Below, in pieces: positions 17,880 through 27,137 of a DNA stretch of 64,000 nt (its first letter is position 1; every line of letters starts with the position of its first letter). This DNA comes from Paenibacillus polymyxa. Its GTDB lineage: Bacteria > Bacillota > Bacilli > Paenibacillales > Paenibacillaceae. The position numbers were made by a program, and so were the translations under genes. The stretch lies in the NCBI RefSeq assembly GCF_015710975.1, contig NZ_CP049783.1, positions 5,117,001 to 5,181,000 of the forward strand, read 5' to 3'. The notes beneath the pieces were generated by a model, which made no database searches, had not been told where the DNA came from, and worked only from the letters and a program-made list of their open reading frames with translations.

Positions 17880-17924
17880 AGATTGATCAGTCTATAATAC
17901 TCAAAAAAATTTGACTAATCGGTC
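17880..17924 (-). promoter_or_regulatory. Two TetR-type operator half-palindromes
   Basis: 17880-17893 reads AGATTGATCAGTCT (one mismatch from a palindrome) and 17913-17924 reads GACTAATCGGTC. Both match the perfect GACTGATCAGTC in front of the TetR gene. They lie upstream of the SnoaL remnant/NmrA unit, so the TetR protein probably represses that unit too. Confidence 0.6.
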
Positions 17925-17966
17925 TGGAATGTTCAAAAAATAAACGCTATTAAGCGTTCATAAAGA

Positions 17967-18551
17967 TCAATCCAAAACAGACAGTGTTGTACGTACAATA
18001 TCTCTAAGCACCTCAGTGCTTGCGCCTGTCTTGGCGGTAAATGTCAACGATAGTCGGGCATGATTTAGAAATCTGGCGATTGACAATAGCTCAGATTCTG
18101 TAACATGAATCTCCCCCTCTTTTTGGGCGCGGACTAGGGCGTTGTAAAAAGCAAGTTCAAGCTTTTCAGTATTTTCAGAAATAAAAGCTTTGATCTCATG
18201 ATGATGCGGAGCCTGTTCAATAGCACTGTTCATAATAAAGCATTCCTTCGACAGCCTCTTATCCATCAAGACTCTAACAGATTCATTAAAAATCATCGCT
18301 ATTGCATCCTTAATGCTCCCAGGTTGACTGAGCAGATGTACTACAGCTTCGGTTTTGTCACGTATGTAAAGCTGAATAGCCGAAAAAAACAAATCATATT
18401 TCGTGCCGTAGGTATCATAAAGACTCTGCCGCGCTATACCCAGCTGATCCAGTAAAATGGTCAAAGAAGTTCCCTCATACCCATGCTCTCCAAATACAGC
18501 CATAGCTTTTCGCAGAACACTTTCAGTATCAAATTCTTTAGCTCTTCCCAA
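17967..18551 (-). CDS. TetR/AcrR-family transcriptional regulator
   Basis: A 194-residue repressor. The N-terminal helix-turn-helix reads VLRKAMAVFGEHGYEGTSLT followed by ILLDQLGIARQSLYDTYGTKYDLF (residues about 12-55), and the C-terminal part is the ligand-binding helical domain. The only usable in-frame start is TTG 18551, 12 nt after AAGGAGG, because a stop lies just upstream in frame. The same site is better spaced for an ATG at 18558 in another frame encoding only MRFGKS, which ends inside the TetR gene and may couple translation. Matching palindromes lie upstream of it and upstream of the NmrA unit. Confidence 0.88.
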   Translation of the reverse strand: MGRAKEFDTESVLRKAMAVFGEHGYEGTSLTILLDQLGIARQSLYDTYGTKYDLFFSAIQLYIRDKTEAVVHLLSQPGSIKDAIAMIFNESVRVLMDKRLSKECFIMNSAIEQAPHHHEIKAFISENTEKLELAFYNALVRAQKEGEIHVTESELLSIARFLNHARLSLTFTAKTGASTEVLRDIVRTTLSVLD

Positions 18552-18592
18552 ACCTCATGTTCACCTCCTTGCTTATGATTATAATTTTTACA

Positions 18593-18604
18593 GACTGATC
18601 AGTC
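18593..18604 (-). promoter_or_regulatory. TetR autoregulatory operator
   Basis: GACTGATCAGTC, a perfect 12-bp palindrome 42 bp before the TetR start codon. It is the best match of the set that also includes 17880-17893 and 17913-17924. It suggests autorepression. Confidence 0.65.
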
Positions 18605-18640
18605 AAGAAAATAAAATTGATTTTATATAATTTTATTCAC

Positions 18641-18671
18641 AAAAAACCATCGTACCGAAATACGATGGTTT
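18641..18671 (-). terminator. Terminator after the YebC-family gene
   Basis: AAACCATCGTA (18644-18654) pairs perfectly with TACGATGGTTT (18661-18671), loop six nt, followed on the minus strand by further T. It lies 50 bp after the stop of the YebC-family gene. Confidence 0.85.
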
Positions 18672-18720
18672 AGGAATGTTTATTTTATCCAAACGCTCAG
18701 GTGTAAATGATGCAATCCGA

Positions 18721-19440
18721 CTATTCCTCAGAGTCTACGTTATGGTAAACCTGCTGAACATCCTCCAAATCTTCTAATGCATCAATCAATTTATCAAATT
18801 GAGCCTGTGCATCTTCTGGAAGAGTAATATCATTTTGGGCAAGCATGGTGAGCTCGGCAACGGTAAACTCCGTTACTCCTGCCTGCTTGAAAGCTTCCTG
18901 AACAGCATGGAATTGGTCAGGTTCTGCATATACGATGACAGCTTCATCTTCTTCGATGATGTCACGAACCTCGACATCTGCCTCCATCAACAGCTCCAGC
19001 ACTTCATCTGGAGTTTTACCCACCAGACCAATAACTGCTGTTGAATCAAACATATAGGCTACAGATCCGCTCACGCCCAGGCTACCGCCATTTTTAGTAA
19101 AAGCAGAACGCACATCTGATGCTGTACGGTTTACGTTATTGGTCAGTGCATCTACAATGACCATGGAACCGTTCGGTCCGAAACCTTCATAACGAAGCTC
19201 TACGTAGTTTTCATCGCCAGCACCTTTTGCTTTTTCAATAGCACGGTCAATGATCGCTTTCGGTACATTGTACGTTTTTGCACGTTCTAACACGACTCTT
19301 AGGACCCGATTGGATTCAGGATCAGGCTCGCCCTGTTTGGCTGCCACATAAATTTCCACGCCAAATTTAGCATATATACGACTCGTATTAGCATCCTTGG
19401 ATGCCTTCTTTTCTTTAATGTTATTCCACTTACGTCCCAT
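18721..19440 (-). CDS. YebC/PmpR (TACO1) family protein, YeeN type
   Basis: A 239-residue member of the YebC family (B. subtilis YeeI, E. coli YeeN). YebC-type proteins have been described as DNA-binding regulators and, more recently, as helpers of translation at difficult polyproline stretches; TACO1 is the mitochondrial relative. Signature segments are [20 protein letters not shown] at the N-terminus, [15 protein letters not shown] (near 70) and [20 protein letters not shown] (near 90). The ATG at 19440 starts the conserved N-terminus. Monocistronic. Confidence 0.9.
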   Translation of the reverse strand: MGRKWNNIKEKKASKDANTSRIYAKFGVEIYVAAKQGEPDPESNRVLRVVLERAKTYNVPKAIIDRAIEKAKGAGDENYVELRYEGFGPNGSMVIVDALTNNVNRTASDVRSAFTKNGGSLGVSGSVAYMFDSTAVIGLVGKTPDEVLELLMEADVEVRDIIEEDEAVIVYAEPDQFHAVQEAFKQAGVTEFTVAELTMLAQNDITLPEDAQAQFDKLIDALEDLEDVQQVYHNVDSEE

Positions 19441-19630
19441 AATATCCCGCTCTCTTCCTGTATGAATATACACAACGAACTTCATTATATCCTTGTATAT
19501 TATATCTCCTAAAGGACATACGAACAAGTTCAAACAACTCCGTTATGGAAAAATAAACAATTCTACCTACAATCCTCCTCATCTATGGACAATAATCCTA
19601 TGAATGCCTAAGATGAGGAGGAAGTCTGAA

Positions 19631-20395
19631 TTGAAGGAGATTATTCACTTGGATGTCTTACATAAAAAGTTGAGCAATAACCATGAAATCACGGTATATG
19701 AAACCACGGAGTTGTATGGTGAAAAGGGATTATTTCGCGTGATGCAATTCTCCAATGCAGCCATCCAAGGTGCGCTAGATTTGAATCATCCGCAACGCAT
19801 TCTGTTCGAATATCCCAGAGCAATCATCCATCTTATGGAGTTGAACGATCCGTCATTTGAAGACGTGTTTGTTATCGGGCATGGTATAGGCACGATTGCG
19901 GGTCACTTTACAGATAAACGCTTTAAGATTGCCGAGCTGGATTCGCAAGTGGTAGAATTCAGCCGAACATTCTTTGGGTACGACCAGAACAATGTGACTA
20001 TTGGTGATGGACGTCGCATCCTGGAGAAGGAGACCCCGGATGCTTATGACTATATTATATTGGACGCCTTTACGGAGCAGGGTACACCCTTGCATTTAGT
20101 ATCCTGGGAATTTTTCAAGATGGCTAAAGAAAAGCTGGATTCCGAAGGATCGCTAATTATGAATGTAATGGGCAAAAGTGAACACGATCATCTAGTCCAT
20201 GCCATTCATACAACGTTGCGTGAAGAATTCGCCTATGTCACAACATTCTCTCTACCATCGGAAGGCGTTGCCGACATTCAAAATATCATTATGATAGGTC
20301 GAGACAAGCCCATTCGTTTTCAGGCACGTCAGATGGCGGACTTTCATGAGATTACACTTGGAGAAGGTCATATTCTGCGGGATACAGATGCTTAG
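19631..20395 (+). CDS. Spermidine-synthase-like methyltransferase-fold protein
   Basis: A 254-residue protein with the spermidine/spermine synthase fold. Family marks are VFVIGHGIGTIAGHF (nucleotide-binding loop), FKIAELDSQVVEFSRTFFGY (acidic residue after the second strand), VTIGDGRRILE (GD) and YDYIILDAFTEQGTPLHLVS. The usual GGGDG loop is replaced by GHGIG, and the usual polyamine Asp pair is only partly recognisable, so the substrate may not be putrescine. The TTG at 19631 has GAGGAGG nine nt upstream; an ATG at 19604 has none. Its stop overlaps that of convergent proS by 4 bp. Confidence 0.75.
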   Translation: MKEIIHLDVLHKKLSNNHEITVYETTELYGEKGLFRVMQFSNAAIQGALDLNHPQRILFEYPRAIIHLMELNDPSFEDVFVIGHGIGTIAGHFTDKRFKIAELDSQVVEFSRTFFGYDQNNVTIGDGRRILEKETPDAYDYIILDAFTEQGTPLHLVSWEFFKMAKEKLDSEGSLIMNVMGKSEHDHLVHAIHTTLREEFAYVTTFSLPSEGVADIQNIIMIGRDKPIRFQARQMADFHEITLGEGHILRDTDA

Positions 20396-22137
20396 TGTTG
20401 TATGAGACTCAATATTCTTCTCTCTACATCATGGATATGAATCGACTCTTTGTTGCTGTTTCTTCGCTCTACGAATTCTACTTTTCCGTGTTCAGCATCT
20501 TTACCAACGACGATGCGCACGGGAATACCTACTAAATCTGAATCTTTAAATTTAACTCCTGGACGTTCGTCACGATCATCTAGCAGAACCTCTATACCGC
20601 GATCCTGTAGTTGGCTGTATAGCTCCTCGGCTATTTGCATCTGAAGCCTGTCTTTCACTGAAATCGGAATGATATGAACCTGAAACGGAGCCAGTGCGTG
20701 GGGCCATATCATTCCGTTCTGGTCATGATTCTGCTCTACAATGGCGGACAGAATTCGGGAAATGCCAATACCATAGCAGCCCATAATCATCGCTTGATCG
20801 GTTCCGGACGCATCTAGAAAGGTCGCCCCTAGCTTCTCACTGTACTTGGTGCCCAGTTTGAATACGTGTCCAATCTCAATTCCACGGTGGAGTTCCAATT
20901 TCCCTTCGTCACATCGAGGACATCTATCCCCTTCTATAACATTGCGCAAGTCTGCCACATGCCGAAGATCCATATCACGCCTTGGATTCACATGCCGATA
21001 ATGATAGTCCTGCTCGTTCGCGCCTGCAAGACCGCTGGACATTTGAACAACGGCGTAATCCACCCACACAGGGATTGTCAAGCCGCATGGGCCTATGGAC
21101 CCGGGTGGGGTTCCAGTCACCTTTGTGACGGTGTCTGCATTTGCTATTTCGAATTTTTCACTACCTAAAATTTGTTTGAATTTTACTTCGTTGACCTCAT
21201 GATCTCCCCTGACAACTACAGCAATAGGTTGATCGTTAGCCATATAAATCAATGTTTTGATGATTTCTTGGGGCTCTATGTGAAGGGTATCAACCAGTTG
21301 TTCTATGGTCCGCAGACCTGGAGTATACAGTTTTTCCATTTCATCTGTATCGATAGAAGGATGGCTGTCATGTTCATTTTCATCGGAGACAGAAGATATT
21401 CCTATGCTCCCCGTAGAACGTGGCTCTGCCTTTTCAAGATTGGCAGCATAATCACAGCAGGTACACGCCACTATGGTATCCTCTCCTATATCAGCCAGCG
21501 CCATAAATTCGTGGGTTTCACCTTCACCACCAATAGCACCAGCATCTGCTTCGACGGCGCGAAAATTCAGACTGCAGCGGGTGAAAATACGTTGATATGC
21601 CTGGAACATGGCCCAATAAGTGTGATCTAGTCCCTCCCAATTGGCATCAAACGAATAGGCATCCTTCATCAAAAATTCTCTGCTGCGAAGCAACCCAAAC
21701 CGAGGACGTCGTTCATCCCGAAACTTGGTTTGAATTTGATACAGTGTTACAGGCAATTTCCGATAGGAATTCACTTCATTTCGTATTAAAGACGTAATGA
21801 CCTCTTCATGTGTAGGCCCTAATGCAAACTCCCGATCATGTCGATCTTGCAGACGCATCAGCTCTGAACCGTACAAATCGTATCTCCCCGATTCTTGCCA
21901 CAGTTCCGTTGGCTGTAATACAGGCATCAGCAATTCTCCAGCTCCTGCACGATCCATCTCATCTCGTACAATTTGTTCCACTTTTCTGAGTACCCGTCTG
22001 CCCAGTGGCATATAGGTATACATTCCAGCCGCCAATTGGCGGATAAATCCTGCCCGCAGCATAAGCTGATGACTAATCACTTCGGCCTCTGCAGGTGCTT
22101 CACGCAAGGTTGTCAGTAATAATTGGCTTTGGCGCAT
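20392..22137 (-). CDS. proS: Prolyl-tRNA synthetase
   Basis: Charges tRNA(Pro) with proline. It is a 581-residue bacterial-type class II enzyme: motif 1 in the N-terminal part, motif 2 QTKFRDERRPRFGLLRSREFLMKDAYSF (near residue 140), the inserted editing (INS/YbaK-like) domain about 225-385, motif 3 GCYGIGISRILSAIVE (near 440), and a C-terminal anticodon-binding domain (VHIIPISVK onwards, GVKFKDSDLVGIPVRIVVG). The ATG at 22137 has AAGGAGG nine nt upstream. A T-box leader precedes it, so expression should rise when tRNA(Pro) is uncharged. Confidence 0.97.
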   Translation of the reverse strand: MRQSQLLLTTLREAPAEAEVISHQLMLRAGFIRQLAAGMYTYMPLGRRVLRKVEQIVRDEMDRAGAGELLMPVLQPTELWQESGRYDLYGSELMRLQDRHDREFALGPTHEEVITSLIRNEVNSYRKLPVTLYQIQTKFRDERRPRFGLLRSREFLMKDAYSFDANWEGLDHTYWAMFQAYQRIFTRCSLNFRAVEADAGAIGGEGETHEFMALADIGEDTIVACTCCDYAANLEKAEPRSTGSIGISSVSDENEHDSHPSIDTDEMEKLYTPGLRTIEQLVDTLHIEPQEIIKTLIYMANDQPIAVVVRGDHEVNEVKFKQILGSEKFEIANADTVTKVTGTPPGSIGPCGLTIPVWVDYAVVQMSSGLAGANEQDYHYRHVNPRRDMDLRHVADLRNVIEGDRCPRCDEGKLELHRGIEIGHVFKLGTKYSEKLGATFLDASGTDQAMIMGCYGIGISRILSAIVEQNHDQNGMIWPHALAPFQVHIIPISVKDRLQMQIAEELYSQLQDRGIEVLLDDRDERPGVKFKDSDLVGIPVRIVVGKDAEHGKVEFVERRNSNKESIHIHDVERRILSLIQH

Positions 22138-22173
22138 GTGTGGCTTCCTCCTTGTAAGAACGATAAAATGTAC

Positions 22174-22430
22174 GCAAAAAAGACACATCCGTCAGGGACG
22201 AATGTGTCGTGGTACCACCCTTCATTTGACCGTAACCATATTCGGGACGGTCCTTCTTCAGATAACGGCATCTGGCCGGTAACGGTTTATCTTACGCACC
22301 GCTACAGCTCGCAAGGCAGGAAAACGTTCATTCGCGGCGAGAAACCTTTCAGCCCATGGGTTTCTTCTCTGTACAGCGGGTAATTGAACCTTTGATCCTT
22401 GGTCTACACTATTCCTATATATTACAATTT
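22174..22430 (-). promoter_or_regulatory. T-box riboswitch of proS
   Basis: Reading the minus strand, the leader contains the conserved T-box AGGGTGGTACCACG (22222-22209). It is followed by a terminator stem whose arms GACACAT and ATGTGTC lie within 22208-22182, followed by six T (22181-22176). The GGTACC part competes as antiterminator and its TGGT bulge pairs with the tRNA acceptor end. Upstream, a long helix (CGCTGTAC near 22379 with GTAGCGG near 22306) is Stem I. A CCU proline codon in TTTCCTGCC near 22320 is a plausible specifier, but I have not folded it. The leader ends about 35 bp before the proS start. Confidence 0.9.
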
Positions 22431-22460
22431 TCACCACTTTACACGAAACGCAGATTCAAG

Positions 22461-23156
22461 TCAAGGAGATAATTGTCTATCTGGGCTCAGCCAAGGACAT
22501 GAACGATATTTAGATTTTAAGATAATCAAATTCCTTTCATTACCATATTGCAAAATGAGCGGCCAGATTTTAGGACGGATACGCCTGCGAAAACCCAGAA
22601 CAAATCGGACAAACCGAGGTGAAATATCCCAAATACGAACGGCTTCTTGCTCTACTCCTTTGGGTAGCTCCTTGGAAAATAAAAAACGGTTAAGCGAACG
22701 CGTGATAACACCTGATATCGCCTCAATCGTGCTGACATCCATTACGATGATTGTGTCGGAACGCTGGAGTCGCTCGGTAAAATAACGTTCATGATAATTC
22801 CCTTCGATAATCCACTCTTCCCCTTGCAGGACTTCACCCAGCTGTTTATGAAATTGTTTGTCTGTGCTCCGCTTCCACTCCGGTCCCCAATACAAATCAT
22901 CCAACGAAATATACGGCAAATGAGTCCACATCGACAGTCGTTTGGCCAAAAAAGTCTTGCCGCTCCCCGGTGAGCCGATTACGATAATACGTTTAGCATG
23001 CTGCACAGCTAGAAGCTCGTCACTCACTTCCCCACGTAAGGTTAGCGTTGAATAGATCAGTCGATATAGAAATCCTACTGCCAAAGCCCCTCCCTTTAAA
23101 AGCAAATAAAGAAGAAACAGCGGCAGAAAAACAATAGCGTATTTCACACTGTCCAT
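22461..23156 (-). CDS. P-loop kinase-like protein (adenylate-kinase / FlaR-like) with N-terminal membrane segment
   Basis: 231 residues. An N-terminal hydrophobic anchor (YAIVFLPLFLLYLLLKGGAL) is followed by a P-loop domain: Walker A VIGSPGSGKTFLAKRL, then LPYISLDDLYWGPEWK (LID/substrate segment), WIIEGNYHERYF and TIIVMDVSTIEAI. This pattern matches the DNA topology modulation (FlaR) / shikimate-adenylate-kinase-like family; the substrate is unknown. The membrane anchor is unusual for it. The ATG at 23156 gives the anchor right at the N-terminus; its ribosome-binding site is not strong. It lies just upstream of the proS T-box on the same strand. Confidence 0.75.
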   Translation of the reverse strand: MDSVKYAIVFLPLFLLYLLLKGGALAVGFLYRLIYSTLTLRGEVSDELLAVQHAKRIIVIGSPGSGKTFLAKRLSMWTHLPYISLDDLYWGPEWKRSTDKQFHKQLGEVLQGEEWIIEGNYHERYFTERLQRSDTIIVMDVSTIEAISGVITRSLNRFLFSKELPKGVEQEAVRIWDISPRFVRFVLGFRRRIRPKIWPLILQYGNERNLIILKSKYRSCPWLSPDRQLSP

Positions 23157-23254
23157 CAGACAACCTGCCCCTTTTATACATTCAATATTTGAGATCATTA
23201 CATCTGTGAAGCTCTAAATACACGCTGTTGTAGGTTAAGTGTTCTCTTCTTTAC

Positions 23255-24298
23255 TTATGTATTTTTCTTTTTAAAATACACACCCTTAAAAAATACAAAA
23301 TTTTGCGAATGTGTGCCATACAGCTCCTGGAACCTAGAATGGAGTTTATTCACAGAAATGGTGTCTGAGACTGTCCGATCCGTTTGTATGGTTAAGTCGA
23401 CACAACTGATTCCAAACTGGCACACTTGCTCCATAGGATAACCTTGGGTAATTCCATAAATCATCCCGGCAATAAAAGCGTCATCTGCGCCTGTGACATC
23501 AATGACCTGTTGAACTGGAGGGATAGGGATTTGTCCATGAGTTCCATCCTGAGAAGCAAACAACACATGCTCAGCACTGCAGATAATAATGACATTTTGA
23601 ACCCCTAGTTTGTGAAAAACTCGAGTTGCGTCCAATATCTGCTGGTCATCTTTAAGTTCCAGTCCCAAATAAGCTTCAGCCTCTTCCGGTTGGCATACTA
23701 GCCATTCCACCCCATGCAAATTTCGGGGAAGCTTTCTCATCTTGGAAGCTGACACCGATGAAACGACAAGGGGAACCTGATGTTCCTGACAGACATGTAT
23801 GGTGGCCGCTATTACGTTCATAGAGAAATTAGTGTCCAGCAGAACAAGTCGGGACGAGGCGATTAAAGGAATATTTTCAAAAATTACTGAAGGACGAATC
23901 TGATCATAAATCTCCATTTCTGCTGTCGCTACAATCATTTCACCATGCTCGTTTAGCAGGGCAGTATAAACGCCAGTTGACGACTCACCTTTGACTTGAA
24001 GAGGAATCAAATGCATGTAACGGCTAGACTGTTCGATGATAAATTCGCCTTCCGCATCATCTCCAACTGCGGTTAGCAGGCTGACCCGTCGGCTCAACCT
24101 CCCTAAATTTTCAGCTACATTCCGTGCTACTCCACCGCAAGATTGCAGCCTAGTGCTGCTCGGATTGGAGGTATGAAGCTGAAATGTACCCTTAACCATG
24201 ATTTTACGATCCAGATTTGCCCCTCCTATACATAGTATTTGTTCACTAGAGGGCCAGGGCTCGTCCTGTTCATTTTTGTGAATTTTTTTTAATTTCAT
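23255..24298 (-). CDS. PfkB-family carbohydrate/nucleoside kinase (pseudouridine-kinase-like)
   Basis: A 347-residue ribokinase-fold kinase. The N-terminal signature is ILCIGGANLDRKI followed by CGGVARNVAENLGRL, the pattern of PsuK/YeiC-type pseudouridine kinases. The C-terminal signature is VIDVTGADDAFIAGMIYG, in which the usual DTTGAGDAF has Asp in place of the middle Gly but keeps the catalytic Asp. AAAGGAG lies 7 nt before the second of two adjacent ATGs, which I chose. No pseudouridine-5'-phosphate glycosidase gene is adjacent, so the substrate is uncertain. Confidence 0.82.
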   Translation of the reverse strand: MKLKKIHKNEQDEPWPSSEQILCIGGANLDRKIMVKGTFQLHTSNPSSTRLQSCGGVARNVAENLGRLSRRVSLLTAVGDDAEGEFIIEQSSRYMHLIPLQVKGESSTGVYTALLNEHGEMIVATAEMEIYDQIRPSVIFENIPLIASSRLVLLDTNFSMNVIAATIHVCQEHQVPLVVSSVSASKMRKLPRNLHGVEWLVCQPEEAEAYLGLELKDDQQILDATRVFHKLGVQNVIIICSAEHVLFASQDGTHGQIPIPPVQQVIDVTGADDAFIAGMIYGITQGYPMEQVCQFGISCVDLTIQTDRTVSDTISVNKLHSRFQELYGTHSQNFVFFKGVYFKKKNT

Positions 24299-24443
24299 CA
24301 TTTGACTCCTTTCTCGACTCTATTCGGCTAGAATGATTTAAATTTGTGCAGAAATAGGCACTCTATAAACCTAACATGTTCTAAATGTCAAATTCCCAAG
24401 AATCATGTCGAGTCCGTTAAAATATCAAAAAGTTACACATGCT

Positions 24444-24494
24444 AAAAAAGTCACCTCATCGTAAAGATACCCTCCACTTTACGATAAGATGACT
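24444..24494 (-). terminator. Terminator after the alpha-galactosidase gene
   Basis: An 18-bp stem (two G-U pairs) forms between 24494-24477 and 24466-24449 on the minus strand and is followed by TTTTTT. It lies 43 bp after the alpha-galactosidase stop. Confidence 0.9.
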
Positions 24495-24536
24495 AGAACT
24501 GAACTTGCAGCTTAGATCCTTCTTCCTAGCATCCTG

Positions 24537-25826
24537 TTATTTTATAGAGAATAGAGCAGCTCCATGAGGGGGTAAATCTGCGGACAATTCCTGCACTATA
24601 ACACCTAAATCCACATGGTTCCACAAGTCTCTCGCACTTGCCTGCCCTTCAATTCCAAGCTCCTGTAGGGATACACGGACTGTTGAAGCTTCATCTCCAG
24701 CATTAAATAAAGCCGCATATACGTGACCTTCCTCATTGTGAGAAGTCCAAACGATATGTTCATCCTTTCTGTAGACCTGTCGCGCATTCACACCGTTGTG
24801 ATGAACATCGAGCACTTCTTTGTTCGTCAGCAATGAAAGTGTCCATGCGTCATTATCACGCAGTTCTCCTCCGAACATCAGTGGAGACCGGAAAATGCTC
24901 CATAAGGTCATCATCGTTAGCTGCTCATCCTTCGTAAAACGTGTCCAACGATCATGACTGCCAGAATCTACTGAATCTACCGAACGAATACCTAAATGTC
25001 CGAGCGGCAACATGTCGCAATCCGGCCAGTGACCTGGACCTACATGTTCCGCCCATTTCTCGCAGCGTTCGAACATACCATACAGTAAAGGCCATACATC
25101 CCAGAAATCATCAGTCATACGCCACATATTCGCATTTGCGATTAAATCAGATGCATGTTCCAGCGGTGCGGGACCAGGCGATAGACTTAACACCATCGGA
25201 CGTCCGCATTGGGCGATAGCCCGCTTAATCAATTCGATTTCCGCCAAATGAATACCATAGAGACGTGATGCAGCAATGTCATCTACTTTGACAAAATCGA
25301 CACCCCATTCCGCATACAGGTCAAACAAAGAATTATAATACTCCTGTGCGCCTTCCTTGGATGCATCTACCCCATACATATCTGTGTTCCAAGGACAAAT
25401 AGAGTTAGGATGTGCAATTTGTCTGGCCGTAGCTGTAGTTCCCAAAATCGGGGTATCCTGATGAACCGCCTGTCTAGAGATGCCCCTCATAATATGTATC
25501 CCGAATTTCAATCCCAAACTATGCACATATTCTGCAAGAGCATGGAACCCACGACCGTCTGCTGCCGAAGGGAACCGATTCACCGCTGGAATCAGACGTG
25601 AAAATGAATCCATTTCCAAAGAAACAAATGGTCGGTACTGTGAAGATACTGCTCCCGACTCATACCATTGAATATCCACCACTACATATTCCCATCCATA
25701 CTCCTTCAGGTGCTCCGCTATATATTGAGCATTTCCCCGTACTTCCTCTTCCCTTACTGCTGCGCCATAGCAATCCCAGCTATTCCATCCCATAGGTGGT
25801 GTATGCGCTGTCAAAAGATGTTCCAT
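24537..25826 (-). CDS. Alpha-galactosidase, GH27
   Basis: A 429-residue intracellular GH27 enzyme releasing terminal alpha-galactose (or beta-L-arabinopyranose in some members). The N-terminal TPPMGWNSWDCYG is the family signature. The nucleophile Asp lies in WGVDFVKVDDIA (near residue 180) and the acid/base Asp in WRMTDDFWDVWP (near 238). It has no signal peptide. The ATG at 25826 has AAAGG nine nt upstream; an ATG at 25835 directly abuts it. It is a stand-alone gene with its own terminator. The PfkB kinase gene follows on the same strand but after the terminator. Confidence 0.9.
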   Translation of the reverse strand: MEHLLTAHTPPMGWNSWDCYGAAVREEEVRGNAQYIAEHLKEYGWEYVVVDIQWYESGAVSSQYRPFVSLEMDSFSRLIPAVNRFPSAADGRGFHALAEYVHSLGLKFGIHIMRGISRQAVHQDTPILGTTATARQIAHPNSICPWNTDMYGVDASKEGAQEYYNSLFDLYAEWGVDFVKVDDIAASRLYGIHLAEIELIKRAIAQCGRPMVLSLSPGPAPLEHASDLIANANMWRMTDDFWDVWPLLYGMFERCEKWAEHVGPGHWPDCDMLPLGHLGIRSVDSVDSGSHDRWTRFTKDEQLTMMTLWSIFRSPLMFGGELRDNDAWTLSLLTNKEVLDVHHNGVNARQVYRKDEHIVWTSHNEEGHVYAALFNAGDEASTVRVSLQELGIEGQASARDLWNHVDLGVIVQELSADLPPHGAALFSIK

Positions 25827-25959
25827 TGAATTCATCCTTTCATCTGTTAGACCTCAACCTGTTACCGCAAATCTCATCAACCCCACAATACCATTATAAT
25901 GTAACCCCTTACTTTTGTCGCTCGTCATCTTTTCCATTTCCACTTTTTATACATTTATG

Positions 25960-25987
25960 TTGACTAACTTAAAGAATGTGGTACATT
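25960..25987 (+). promoter_or_regulatory. Possible sigma-A promoter of trhO
   Basis: TTGACT (25960-25965) and TACATT (25982-25987) are separated by 16 bp and lie 50 bp before the trhO start. Both boxes deviate by at most two bases from consensus. Tentative. Confidence 0.4.
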
Positions 25988-26036
25988 TAAACTTGCTTGT
26001 TAAAAAACTTTGACTTGAATCAGAGGGTGATTTTAC

Positions 26037-26930
26037 ATGTGTGAACATGCTTATCGAATTTTGTTGTTTTACAAATATGTCAATATTGAAGATCCTGCCA
26101 CCTTTACGGCAGAGCATCTGGCTTACTGCAAAGAGCTGGGCGTCAAGGGAAGAATCTTGATTGCTGAGGAAGGAATCAACGGAACACTGTCCGGTACAGT
26201 AGAGCAAACGGAGCAGTATATCCGTGATTTGCGCGCCAATCCGAAATTCCACGATATCGTTATTAAAATAGATGAATCTGACGGTCATGCGTTCAAGAAA
26301 ATATTTGTACGTCATCGCCAGGAACTGGTTACGCTACGTCATGAGGACGAGCTGGACCCTAATGTAATTAGCGGCAAGCGTCTGTCACCAAAGGAGTTTT
26401 ATGAACAGCTTCAACATGAAGATGTCGTGGTTCTGGACGGTCGTAACGACTACGAATATGACATCGGTCATTTCCGCGGAGCCATTCGCCCCGAAGTTGA
26501 ATCGTTCCGTGAATTTCCACAATGGATTCGCGATAATATGACTCAATTTAAGGATAAAAAAATCCTGACATACTGTACTGGAGGTATTCGTTGCGAAAAG
26601 CTGTCCGGTCTGCTGATTAAAGAAGGCTTTGACGATGTAGGCCAGTTGGATGGCGGCATTGTGACTTACAGCAAGGACCCTGAAGTACAAGGGCGTTTGT
26701 TTGACGGTAAATGCTATGTGTTTGACGAACGGATTTCGGTTCGGATCAACCATACGGATGAAGACGTTATTGTCGGTCAATGCTATCACTGTGAAACGCC
26801 AAACGATCATTATATTAACTGCCCGGTCTGCAATCTCCAACATATCGTGTGCCCAGACTGCGAAGAACAGCATCAACACTATTGCTCTGACGAATGCCGA
26901 ACCAAAGCAAAAACTATGGCTTCTGCTTAA
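26037..26930 (+). CDS. trhO: tRNA uridine(34) hydroxylase, rhodanese type
   Basis: Forms 5-hydroxyuridine at position 34 of tRNA in an oxygen-dependent way. 297 residues: an N-terminal acylphosphatase-like domain ([12 protein letters not shown] ... [10 protein letters not shown]), a central rhodanese domain ([19 protein letters not shown], active loop [13 protein letters not shown] with catalytic Cys near residue 183) and a C-terminal Cys-rich zinc-binding tail ([31 protein letters not shown]). This three-part layout is that of YceA/YbfQ. Followed by a good terminator. Confidence 0.94.
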   Translation: MCEHAYRILLFYKYVNIEDPATFTAEHLAYCKELGVKGRILIAEEGINGTLSGTVEQTEQYIRDLRANPKFHDIVIKIDESDGHAFKKIFVRHRQELVTLRHEDELDPNVISGKRLSPKEFYEQLQHEDVVVLDGRNDYEYDIGHFRGAIRPEVESFREFPQWIRDNMTQFKDKKILTYCTGGIRCEKLSGLLIKEGFDDVGQLDGGIVTYSKDPEVQGRLFDGKCYVFDERISVRINHTDEDVIVGQCYHCETPNDHYINCPVCNLQHIVCPDCEEQHQHYCSDECRTKAKTMASA

Positions 26931-26955
26931 ACTATTAGAATACTCGGTTTCACAT

Positions 26956-27005
26956 AAAAGGGATGTTCCTACTAGCCGTTCAACATGGCTGTGGACATCC
27001 CTTTT
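26956..27005 (+). terminator. Terminator after trhO
   Basis: AAAAGGGATGT (26956-26966) pairs with ACATCCCTTTT (26995-27005); the stem ends in the T run. 25 bp after the trhO stop. Confidence 0.85.
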
Positions 27006-27137
27006 GTTGTTCTCAGAATAAGTGCGTTAAGCTTCATAGTATATACCTATAACCTTAATTGTTTATCCATCTTGGACGGACTCAAAAGTAGCACCTTATA
27101 ATGGAAAATGTCATTACAGAAAGGATGGGTGGAATTC

